From Chryseobacterium sp. Tr-659 (GTDB lineage: Bacteria > Bacteroidota > Bacteroidia > Flavobacteriales > Weeksellaceae), in the NCBI RefSeq assembly GCF_011752975.1, contig NZ_VWWP01000009.1, positions 104,882-168,881 on the forward strand: 64,000 nt of DNA, read 5' to 3'. The notes under the pieces are model-generated. The model was given only the letters and a program-made list of their open reading frames with translations, did no database searches and had not been told where the DNA came from. Below are positions 50,808 to 58,714 of the stretch, piece after piece; positions within the stretch are counted from its first letter, which is position 1; every line of letters starts with the position of its first letter. The position numbers and the translations under genes are program-made.

Positions 50808-51391
50808 TCCTTGTTATCACCCCTGAATTAATTGTTCTGAACGAAACTGATACTATTAATGAGATGTTTCAGGAAGGTCTTGATTTGCTTCACATCCGCA
50901 AACCATGGATTAGCAGGAAAGAAATGATTGAGTTTATCAGCAAGATTGATACAGCTTTTCATCCGCAGTTGGTGCTGCATACTCATTATGATCTTGGAAA
51001 AGAGTATCATATTTCAAGGTTTCATTTCAGGGAGATTGATCGGCAGGAAGAAAAATATAAACCTTTTGCAGAGGAAAATACTCTATCAACTTCAGTGCAC
51101 GATATCACTAACTATAATACTTTGGATAAAGAATGGGAGTATGCCTTCATAAGCCCGTTCTTTCCAAGTATATCCAAAAAGGGATACGGTCTGAATTCAA
51201 CAATTATGGAAGAAATAAAACTGAGAAACAATCCGGATGTAAAATTGATTGCTTTAGGAGGGATTAATCAGAATAATATTCATGAAGTCTTTGAGGCTGA
51301 TGTAGAGGGTGCCGCTTTATTGGGTGCAATCTGGGAAAGCGAAGAACCATTAAAAGTATACAAAAAATGCAGGAACGCCCTTATGTTATGA
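50804..51391 (+). CDS. ThiE/TenI-like protein, probable thiazole tautomerase
   Basis: A 195-residue TIM-barrel of the ThiE/TenI superfamily: LDLLHIRKPWIS near the front, FISPFFPSISKKGYG and IALGGINQNN later. The synthase motif GLGPxxxTATK is absent; the SPFFPSISKKGYG segment is closer to TenI, which tautomerises the thiazole before ThiE acts. A true ThiE with the full motif is two genes downstream (52107), which supports the TenI assignment. The gene overlaps thiD by 25 bp. Confidence 0.8.
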   Translation: MILVITPELIVLNETDTINEMFQEGLDLLHIRKPWISRKEMIEFISKIDTAFHPQLVLHTHYDLGKEYHISRFHFREIDRQEEKYKPFAEENTLSTSVHDITNYNTLDKEWEYAFISPFFPSISKKGYGLNSTIMEEIKLRNNPDVKLIALGGINQNNIHEVFEADVEGAALLGAIWESEEPLKVYKKCRNALML

Positions 51392-52101
51392 GTATTGCGG
51401 GCTTCGATCCGAGCGGCGGAGCAGGTTTATTATCAGACAGTAAAACCTTTGAACAATCGAAAGTTATGGGATTGGGAGTTTGTACGGCATTAACATTACA
51501 GACCGCTTCTGAATGCCTGAGTTTGGAATGGCGTTCCGTAGATGAAGTGACTGAAGCTGTTGAAGTGCTGATGAAAAATTATTCTATTTCAGCGGTGAAA
51601 ATCGGAATCGTGAAGGATGCAGAATTTCTGGGTAGAATTATTGAAACGGTAAAGACTGGTAATCCCGAAACAGAAATTGTCTGGGATCCTGTTTTGAAAA
51701 GCACTTCAGAGTTTACTTTTTTTGATCATGATTCTCTTTCGAAATTGAAGAATATCATTAATGAACTCAGTTTAATTACACCTAACTATAATGAATATAG
51801 TGTTTTAAAGGAAAATGGACTTTTACCGGATACGAATAAATGTTCATTGCTCATCAAAGGAGGACATCGGAAAGAGCTTTTAGGAACGGATATTTTAGTT
51901 AAAAATGGAAAAGAGATCTTTTTGCTGCCAAATCATACGACAAACTGTTTTCCGAAACATGGTTCAGGCTGTGTTTTATCTTCTGTCATTACAGCAGAAC
52001 TGGCGAAAGGGGAAAATATGGAAACGGCCTGCAGGAAAGGAAAGTTATACATCGAAAAATTTTTAAACAGCAATCCCACTTTGCTGGGAACGCATTCATA
52101 G
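51367..52101 (+). CDS. thiD: Hydroxymethylpyrimidine (phosphomethylpyrimidine) kinase ThiD
   Basis: A 244-residue ribokinase-fold kinase that makes HMP-PP. Motifs are SIAGFDPSGGAGLLSDSKTFE, WDPVLKSTSE, LITPNYNEYSVL, LIKGGH and the ATP/anion-hole HGSGCVLSSVIT, where the usual GTGC is GSGC. It is slightly shorter than the E. coli enzyme (266). It overlaps the tenI-like gene by 25 bp and is 5 bp before thiE. Confidence 0.95.
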   Translation: MQERPYVMSIAGFDPSGGAGLLSDSKTFEQSKVMGLGVCTALTLQTASECLSLEWRSVDEVTEAVEVLMKNYSISAVKIGIVKDAEFLGRIIETVKTGNPETEIVWDPVLKSTSEFTFFDHDSLSKLKNIINELSLITPNYNEYSVLKENGLLPDTNKCSLLIKGGHRKELLGTDILVKNGKEIFLLPNHTTNCFPKHGSGCVLSSVITAELAKGENMETACRKGKLYIEKFLNSNPTLLGTHS

Positions 52102-52106
52102 TAAAC

Positions 52107-52721
52107 ATGGAAAAATTACAATACATATCACAGGGAAATACAATACAGGAGCAGGAACTTCATATTCGGAAAGCCTTAGATAACGGAATCAAATGGGTAC
52201 AGGTGAGATGGAAAAATGCTCCTGAGAATGAATTGATCAGTCTTTGTGAAATTTCAAAACAACTTTGCTCAGAATATCAGGCGGTTTGCATAATCAATGA
52301 CCATGTAGGGCTGGCAAAAGAAATAGATGCCGACGGGGTGCATTTAGGCTTGAATGATAGTTCTATCAAAGAAGCAAGATTAATACTGGGAGAAAATAAA
52401 ATTATTGGTGGAACTGCCAATACGCTTGAAGATGTGCTTCAGAGGATCAATGAACCTTGTGATTATATTGGTTTGGGACCATTGAGATTTACAGCTACCA
52501 AAGAAAAGCTAAGCCCGGTTCTTGGATTTGAAGGCTATCAGGAAATCATTAACGGTTTAAGAGAACAATCAATAGAAATTCCTAAAATCTTTGCAATCGG
52601 AAGCGTTCATCCTGAGGATCTTTTACCATTACAGGAAATCGGTATCTATGGGGTATCAGTGTCAGGAGCTATCACAAAACAGCCATCAGTGATTAATGAA
52701 TTTAAAAAAGTAATGATATGA
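52107..52721 (+). CDS. thiE: Thiamine phosphate synthase ThiE
   Basis: A 204-residue TIM-barrel that joins HMP-PP and thiazole phosphate. Catalytic motifs are KWVQVRWKN (phosphate site), CIINDHVGLAKEIDADGVHLG and YIGLGPLRFTATKEK with the Thr-x-Thr-Lys that binds the pyrophosphate. The C-terminal IFAIGSVHPEDL and GVSVSGAI close the barrel. The stop overlaps the thiG start (ATGA). Confidence 0.95.
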   Translation: MEKLQYISQGNTIQEQELHIRKALDNGIKWVQVRWKNAPENELISLCEISKQLCSEYQAVCIINDHVGLAKEIDADGVHLGLNDSSIKEARLILGENKIIGGTANTLEDVLQRINEPCDYIGLGPLRFTATKEKLSPVLGFEGYQEIINGLREQSIEIPKIFAIGSVHPEDLLPLQEIGIYGVSVSGAITKQPSVINEFKKVMI

Positions 52722-53494
52722 AGAATCAAAAATTAATAATAGCAGACAGAACTTTCGAATCAAGATTGTTTTTGGGAACAGGAAAATTCGGAAGTCTCAG
52801 CAATATGGTGGAATCTGTCATCGCCTCAGAAACCGATATGGTGACGATGGCCTTAAAAAGAATTGATGCACAATCCTCAGAAGATGATCTGCTGGATTCA
52901 TTAAGAGAAACGAAGGTTCATCTTCTGCCGAATACTTCAGGAGCGAGAACTGCTAAAGAAGCTGTATTGGCAGCACAATTAGCCAGAGAGGCACTTGAAA
53001 CCAACTGGGTAAAACTGGAAATTCATCCAGATCCTAAATATTTACTTCCGGACCCTATTGAAACTTTATATGCTACTGAAGAACTGGCCAAATTAGGATT
53101 TGTGGTGATGCCTTATATTCATGCAGACCCTGTTTTATGCAAACGTCTTGAAGATGCCGGAACAGCTGTCGTAATGCCTTTGGGAGCGCCAATTGGTACT
53201 AATAAAGGATTAAGAACACTGGATTTCCTGGAAATTATCATCAGCCAGAGTAATGTTCCCGTGGTAGTAGATGCAGGAATTGGGGCGCCGTCAGATGCAG
53301 CAAAAGCAATGGAAATGGGAGCCGATGCAGTTTTGGTAAATACTGCGATTGCGGTAGCGCGAAATCCTGTTAACATGGCTGTGGCTTTTAAAGAAGGTGT
53401 AATTGCCGGGAGAAGAGCTTTTGAATCCGGATTAGGAGCAATAGCCAGCCATGCCGAAGCATCAAGTCCGCTCACTTCATTTTTATTTGAATAA
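52718..53494 (+). CDS. thiG: Thiazole synthase ThiG
   Basis: A 258-residue TIM-barrel enzyme that builds the thiazole ring from DXP, dehydroglycine and ThiS-thiocarboxylate. Motifs are ESRLFLGTGKFGS, LLPNTSGARTAKEAVLAAQLAREAL, the Schiff-base Lys in WVKLEIHPD, MPLGAPIGTNKG and VVDAGIGAPSDAAKAMEMGADAVLVNTAIA. The length is normal. It overlaps thiE and is followed at 9 bp by thiH. Confidence 0.97.
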   Translation: MKNQKLIIADRTFESRLFLGTGKFGSLSNMVESVIASETDMVTMALKRIDAQSSEDDLLDSLRETKVHLLPNTSGARTAKEAVLAAQLAREALETNWVKLEIHPDPKYLLPDPIETLYATEELAKLGFVVMPYIHADPVLCKRLEDAGTAVVMPLGAPIGTNKGLRTLDFLEIIISQSNVPVVVDAGIGAPSDAAKAMEMGADAVLVNTAIAVARNPVNMAVAFKEGVIAGRRAFESGLGAIASHAEASSPLTSFLFE

Positions 53495-53503
53495 ATCAGG
53501 ATC

Positions 53504-54622
53504 ATGAAAAGTTTTAAAGATGTTTTTGAAAACTATCAGTGGGACGAAGTAAAGAATAAGCTTAAAAAAGTAAGTCTTTCCGAGGTAAGAAATAGTCTTC
53601 AGAAAAAGAATAAAACCCTTGATGATTTTTTGAACCTCCTTTCACCAGCCGCTTCCCAGGAATTGGAATTGATGGCAGGAATGGCGCAGGCCCTTACCCG
53701 GAAAAGATTTGGGAAAACCATTCAGCTCTATGCTCCGCTGTACCTTAGTAATGAATGCCAGAATATCTGTACCTATTGCGGATTCAGTCTAGATAATCAT
53801 TTAAAAAGAAAAACACTTTCCGATACAGAACTGATGATAGAAGCATCCGTATTAAAATCAATGGGAGTAAACCATGTATTGCTGGTAAGCGGAGAAGCCA
53901 ATAAAATAGTGGGAGTCCCTTACTTTCAGAATGCTGTCCGTCTGTTGAAACCTCATTTTGCCAATATATCCATTGAAGTTCAGCCCTTAATGGAAGAAGA
54001 ATACAAGCTTCTCCATGAAGAAGGAGTGCATTCTGTTTTGGTTTATCAGGAAACCTATCATCAGGAAGTTTATAAAGAATATCACCCAAAAGGTAAAAAA
54101 TCCAATTTTCATTTCCGCCTGGAAACACCGGATAGAATTGGGAATGCGGGAATCCATAAAATAGGACTTGGTGTTTTATTGGGCCTGGAAGACTGGCGCG
54201 TTGACAGTTTTTTCAATGCCTTACATATTGATTACCTGCAAAAACAATACTGGAAAAGTAAGTTTTCTGTTTCATTTCCAAGGCTGAGACCGGCTGAAGG
54301 CATTATTGAACCTAATTTTATTATGGAAGACAAAGATCTGCTTCAATTGATCTGTGCTTACAGAATCTGGAATGAAGATCTGGAAATATCAATATCCACG
54401 AGGGAAAATGAAGTGTTCAGAAACAATATTGTGTCTTTGGGGGCAACAGCAATGAGTGCAGGTTCCAAAACCAATCCGGGGGGGTATTCCGTGGATAAAG
54501 AATCTTTGGAACAGTTTGAAACCAGTGATGAGCGAAGTATGGAAGAAATCAAAACCATGATCAGAAAAGCTGGCTATGATCCTGTCATGAAAGACTGGGA
54601 TTCTGTCTATAGTGGATTTTAA
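53504..54622 (+). CDS. thiH: 2-iminoacetate synthase ThiH (radical SAM)
   Basis: A 372-residue enzyme that cleaves tyrosine to dehydroglycine for the thiazole ring. The cluster motif is CQNICTYCGFS (CxxxCxxC), followed by LLVSGEANKIVG, IEVQPL, VYQETYHQEVYKEYHPKGKK and AGSKTNPGGYS. ThiH implies an anaerobe-type (tyrosine) route instead of ThiO glycine oxidase; no thiO is seen. An AGGA precedes the ATG. Confidence 0.97.
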   Translation: MKSFKDVFENYQWDEVKNKLKKVSLSEVRNSLQKKNKTLDDFLNLLSPAASQELELMAGMAQALTRKRFGKTIQLYAPLYLSNECQNICTYCGFSLDNHLKRKTLSDTELMIEASVLKSMGVNHVLLVSGEANKIVGVPYFQNAVRLLKPHFANISIEVQPLMEEEYKLLHEEGVHSVLVYQETYHQEVYKEYHPKGKKSNFHFRLETPDRIGNAGIHKIGLGVLLGLEDWRVDSFFNALHIDYLQKQYWKSKFSVSFPRLRPAEGIIEPNFIMEDKDLLQLICAYRIWNEDLEISISTRENEVFRNNIVSLGATAMSAGSKTNPGGYSVDKESLEQFETSDERSMEEIKTMIRKAGYDPVMKDWDSVYSGF

Positions 54623-54645
54623 ATTTTTAATGATTTATAAAGGAT

Positions 54646-55356
54646 ATGAAAAAAGAAGACCTTTTCTCACGATACAGCCGTCAGATATTTATCGAAGAAA
54701 TTGGACTGGACGGGCAAAAGAAGATTATGGCTTCAAAAGTCCTTGTAATAGGAGCCGGAGGATTAGGAAGCCCCATTATACAATATCTGGCAGCTGCAGG
54801 AGTAGGAACTTTAGGAGTTGCAGATTTTGATTGGGTGGAACTTCATAATCTGAACAGGCAGGTTATTCATAGTGAAAACAGGGTAGGACAATCAAAAGTA
54901 AACAGTGCCAGAACATTTGTGGAAAGCCTTAATCATAAAGTGACATGTATAGGAATTGAAGAAAAAATAAATGAAAGGAATGCTGAAGAGCTTCTTTCTC
55001 CGTATGACATTATCGTGGATGGATCAGATAATTTTTCAACAAGATATCTTGTAAACGATATCTGTGTAAAATTAAAAAAATCCTTGGTTTACGGAAGTAT
55101 TCTGGGGTTTTCAGGACAGGTAGCCGTGTTTAATCATAAAGGAAGCAAAAATCTGAGGGACCTTTTTCCGGAACCTCCTTTTGATGAAGATCTACCAGAT
55201 TGTGACAGCCTTGGTGTTCTGGGAGCCTTACCCGGAATGATTGGCAGTATGATGGCTCTTCAGGCTTTAAAAATAATAACAGAGCTTCCCGTAAGTGTCA
55301 ATCAATTGACGCTGATCGATGCGTTGGACTGGAGATTTCAGACCCTGGACTTTTAA
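54646..55356 (+). CDS. thiF: ThiF/MoeB/HesA-family adenylyltransferase lacking the zinc cysteines
   Basis: A 236-residue E1-like enzyme that adenylates the ThiS C-terminus. The nucleotide site is VIGAGGLGSPIIQYLAAAGVG, with DFDWVELHNLNRQVIH (Asp and Arg contacts) and DGSDNFSTRYLVND. The LFPEPP segment is present, but the usual CxxC just before it is NLRD, and no second CxxC follows at the end, so the structural zinc site of E. coli ThiF/MoeB is lost. The Cys in LPDCDSLGVLG is kept. Last gene of the operon. Confidence 0.9.
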   Translation: MKKEDLFSRYSRQIFIEEIGLDGQKKIMASKVLVIGAGGLGSPIIQYLAAAGVGTLGVADFDWVELHNLNRQVIHSENRVGQSKVNSARTFVESLNHKVTCIGIEEKINERNAEELLSPYDIIVDGSDNFSTRYLVNDICVKLKKSLVYGSILGFSGQVAVFNHKGSKNLRDLFPEPPFDEDLPDCDSLGVLGALPGMIGSMMALQALKIITELPVSVNQLTLIDALDWRFQTLDF

Positions 55357-55403
55357 TTCAAATACTAAACTCACTCCTATTTTTACAAATAACACCATTT
55401 TAC

Positions 55404-55488
55404 AATCAATAGAAACGGGTATCAGCGGATAAATGAAGCCTGTTTTACTTTTTAGAATATTATCCATCGGCTTTAGCCCAAACCTATT
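55404..55488 (+). repeat. REP-like intergenic element, copy B
   Basis: It begins AATCAATAG and ends GGCTTTAGCCCAAACCTATT. It aligns with the inverted copy at 62788-62854 in both ends (AATCAATAG...CGG and ATCC...GGCTTTAG). The ends AATAG/CTATT and GGG/CCC can pair. Confidence 0.5.
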
Positions 55489-55498
55489 CTACATAAAA

Positions 55499-55529
55499 AA
55501 GCAGGTGATAAAATAATTATCGCCTGCTT
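55499..55529. terminator. Bidirectional terminator between thiF and the TonB receptor gene
   Basis: A 13-bp stem (AAGCAGGTGATAA with TTATCGCCTGCTT, one T-G pair) and 5-nt loop; T-rich on both 3' sides. Confidence 0.9.
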
Positions 55530-55550
55530 CTTTTATATTGTAGAGAAGAA

Positions 55551-57779
55551 TTATTGTCCCTGCTGCATTACCCCTCCGTTATCCTCTTTCTTAGTCTGGT
55601 TCAGGATATTCGGATCTTCTTTCGCCAGCTTATTTTTAGTTGGAATTTTATAGTTGATGGAAATTCCGAAATTTCTTGTATCGTATTTGCTGCTGATTAT
55701 TACCGGCGTTCCTGATGGCGGATTAGAACGTACCTGCATCATCTGCCCGTTGAAAATATCATTCGCGAAAACGGAAACCGTTAAACGATTATTCATGAAT
55801 TTCTTTGTGAAAGTAATATCGAGCGAGTTGTTGAAAGGTTTCTCAGCGGTGAAGTAGAAATATCCTGCTTTAGGAGTCAGATAGCTGTAATTGGCCGTCA
55901 TTTTTATATCCTTAGGCAAAAGAATCTGTGTCATGATATTGAAAATCCAGAATCCTTTATTATTCAGATTATCGATGTCATGTTTCTGATAGCCGGCATA
56001 TAAATACATGAAATTAATCTTGTCAGGATTGAAATCAAACTTCATGATTTCACTCAGAGGCTTGCTGAAAATCATAAAAGGAACCGGTAGCCCAACGTTG
56101 AAGTTGTGGATTTTCATATTTGAAATATTTACCTGTTCATTGAAAAGCTTTCTTCCGTCTTTTCGGATGATCTGAGCCACCTGATTGCTTGCCGAACTCA
56201 CGCTGTAGCCAATAAATGCATAATCAAAAGCAGAAATTTTTAATTCATAATTATCAAAAATGGTAGGCTGTAGATTAGGGTTACCATTCACTTCCGTACT
56301 GGGTCCGGAGAATGTTACGTTATTCGGGTTTAGGGCAGAAATACTCGGTAAACTGATTTTTTTGTTGTAATTCGCGGCAACATAGACCTGTTTCATCAGG
56401 TTATATTGTACACTTGCATTAGGGAAAAGCTTAAATTTATTGAAAGGAATCAAATTCGCTTCTACCAGCTTGGCATCTTTGTCAAAATACCTTGTTATTC
56501 CTGAAATATCATAGTTTTCAGCACGGGTACCCAATATGAAATCAAATTTTTTCAGCTTGGCCTGGAATTCCAGATACGTAGCAGCGGTTTGCCTTTGATA
56601 TTCCAGATTGGTTAACCCAAAACTTTCCGTATTGTATTTTTGTCTTTCATACAACCCTCCGAAGCTCACTTTTCCTCCATCAAGAAGCTTAATAGGCTGT
56701 GCATAGTCTACCTTAAAGTTAGCAATATTCATCACAGATTTATTGTTCAGAATGTCTTTTAAACCGCTTGTAGGACTGTTGATTGGTGGATTTGAAGGCA
56801 TTACAAATGTACCATCCTGAAAGAAATTATCCTGAGAAAATTTACTGTCTGATCTTGTATATCCAAACTGGAAATCCAATTTTTGAGATTTGTCTGCAAA
56901 ACGTTTCTGATAGGTTACTACAGCTTCCTGTCTCAGGTTATTGGTATGAGCAACATCCGAAGAAGTATAAAACGCTTCCCTTAAATCCTTAGGATTATCC
57001 TGAAAAGGTAAATCTCCATGACCATCACTTAAAGTATAGTTGTCATTATTATTGTGATAAATATCGTAGTTTAATAATAATCTGTCCTGGCCTAAATCAA
57101 AAGTCAATCCGGATTTTGCAAAATATCCACGTCCGTATCTGCTGGTATGTGTTGTTAAAAGTTCATCCTGCTGGCCGTTAAGCATACTTTCACGATAGTT
57201 TTGTCCCACGTTCAACTGCCATCCGAAATATTTATTTCTGGCATTTAAATTCAGGGAATTTGAGGTTCTGTTTCTGAATTTGTCGTAATTCGTGAAAGAA
57301 TAATTTCCGGAATAAGTTGCGGTTAAATATTTATTAGCATTTTTATTAGTGATGATATTCATGATGGCGCCCCCTGAAGTAGCGGGAAATTCGGCACCGG
57401 GCTGAGTGATCACTTCAATTCTGTCTACGGAATTAGCCGGCATTCCTTCCAGGAAGGAGTTCAAATCATTAGAAGTGATATTCAATGGTCTTCCGTTAAG
57501 ATATACATCCAGCATTTTCCCCTGATACATCATTCCTGCGATATCTGTGGATACAAGCCCCGGAAGTTTTTTAATACCTTCCAAAACGTTTCCGTTATTT
57601 AGCTGAGGCTGCTCGGAAAAATCGAAAATAGTACGGTCTGCCTTTTGTTCAACGGCTTTTTTAGTTTTGGTGATAACTACCCCTTCAATTTGTTTTTCTT
57701 TAGCAGCAGTAGTGTTCTTTTCTTGTGAGAAAACAAGCATAGAACTTACCAATGATAAAGCGAAAATAGTTTTTTTCAT
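55551..57779 (-). CDS. TonB-dependent receptor-like outer-membrane protein
   Basis: A 742-residue protein with a signal peptide (MKKTIFALSLVSSMLVFSQ), a short TonB-box-like region (IEGVVITKTKKAVEQKADRTIF), a plug domain (LEGIKKLPGLVSTDIAGMM...IEVITQPGAEFPATSGGAIMNIITNK) and a 22-strand-type barrel ending RNFGISINYKIP with a charged tail. It belongs to the CirA-like outer-membrane family of Bacteroidetes. The substrate is unknown. It is last of three minus-strand genes (receptor, DUF5694, receptor). Confidence 0.88.
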   Translation of the reverse strand: MKKTIFALSLVSSMLVFSQEKNTTAAKEKQIEGVVITKTKKAVEQKADRTIFDFSEQPQLNNGNVLEGIKKLPGLVSTDIAGMMYQGKMLDVYLNGRPLNITSNDLNSFLEGMPANSVDRIEVITQPGAEFPATSGGAIMNIITNKNANKYLTATYSGNYSFTNYDKFRNRTSNSLNLNARNKYFGWQLNVGQNYRESMLNGQQDELLTTHTSRYGRGYFAKSGLTFDLGQDRLLLNYDIYHNNNDNYTLSDGHGDLPFQDNPKDLREAFYTSSDVAHTNNLRQEAVVTYQKRFADKSQKLDFQFGYTRSDSKFSQDNFFQDGTFVMPSNPPINSPTSGLKDILNNKSVMNIANFKVDYAQPIKLLDGGKVSFGGLYERQKYNTESFGLTNLEYQRQTAATYLEFQAKLKKFDFILGTRAENYDISGITRYFDKDAKLVEANLIPFNKFKLFPNASVQYNLMKQVYVAANYNKKISLPSISALNPNNVTFSGPSTEVNGNPNLQPTIFDNYELKISAFDYAFIGYSVSSASNQVAQIIRKDGRKLFNEQVNISNMKIHNFNVGLPVPFMIFSKPLSEIMKFDFNPDKINFMYLYAGYQKHDIDNLNNKGFWIFNIMTQILLPKDIKMTANYSYLTPKAGYFYFTAEKPFNNSLDITFTKKFMNNRLTVSVFANDIFNGQMMQVRSNPPSGTPVIISSKYDTRNFGISINYKIPTKNKLAKEDPNILNQTKKEDNGGVMQQGQ

Positions 57780-57848
57780 AATGTTTTTACTAATATCCGG
57801 TTAGACGACGAAAAATAAGTTTTGTTACAGCTGTTTTGTTGATTTTAT

Positions 57849-58688
57849 TTATTTCAATGATGAAAACTCAATAAATTCATATTCTGCAGAGAAAGTAAAA
57901 AGCTGCCTCAATACTGCTGCATGGCCATTCCCGACAATCACAAGAACCCTGTCCTCACTGGTATGAGGAATATTTTGAATGTTTCGGAATATTCTCAGAT
58001 TTCTGTCATACCAGTTCATAGCCAGCATATCTGCTCCATCATATTCTCTCAGCTTAAAATCTCCGCTCAGATAGGCACCATATCCAAAGCGGTGATATTC
58101 TTTGCTATTCATATACAGAAAGGTTTTCAAAAGGGATTTAAAATTTTTTGGGTCAGAACTTTTATAAAAAGTGGCAAATTGCTGGGATACCGGATCATCA
58201 CTTTTATAATCATAATCTTCGATTAGCCTTTTAAAATAAAGAGAATCCGCTTTATTAAAACGTTCCATAAGATCACCCAATACAGAAGACGCATCTACAC
58301 TGAAAAGTTCATTGATTTTAAGTTCACTTGCAATTCGCATGGCAAGCTGATAACGCTCATCTCTTTGATCTCTGTGTTTTCCCTCGGTATATTCTTTCAA
58401 TTTTTGATTGGCATTCCATTTTGGCCAGGCTTCAATAGCAATCTTTGTAGGCTTGAATTTTTTGATATATTCTACAAGTTCAGTGACTTCCTTTGCTGTT
58501 TTGGGTGAAAGAACATCTATCTGGTCTTCTTTATTTATTTTATGGGCATCAAGATTAGGATAGTCAAAGTGGAAAGCACCTACAACAAGAACTTTGGTTT
58601 TGGGATTTTTGAAATAATCCGAAGGATTCTTTTGAGCAAAAAGTGATGTAGAAATACATACTAGAAAAATATAAATGAAGGTTTTCAT
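57849..58688 (-). CDS. DUF5694-like secreted protein (TraB/TIKI-like motifs)
   Basis: A 279-residue protein with a signal peptide (MKTFIYIFLVCISTSLFAQ). Motifs GAFHFDYPN, IAIEAWPKW and VIVGNGHAAVLRQL have the GxFH, Glu and GxxH pattern of the TraB/TIKI/EreA clan, suggesting a metal-dependent hydrolase. The DUF5694 assignment is from memory. It lies between two TonB-type barrels, 26 bp and 69 bp away, and could act on the imported compound. Confidence 0.78.
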   Translation of the reverse strand: MKTFIYIFLVCISTSLFAQKNPSDYFKNPKTKVLVVGAFHFDYPNLDAHKINKEDQIDVLSPKTAKEVTELVEYIKKFKPTKIAIEAWPKWNANQKLKEYTEGKHRDQRDERYQLAMRIASELKINELFSVDASSVLGDLMERFNKADSLYFKRLIEDYDYKSDDPVSQQFATFYKSSDPKNFKSLLKTFLYMNSKEYHRFGYGAYLSGDFKLREYDGADMLAMNWYDRNLRIFRNIQNIPHTSEDRVLVIVGNGHAAVLRQLFTFSAEYEFIEFSSLK

Positions 58689-58714
58689 AGGTTTATTGTT
58701 TTGATTGTTATAAA

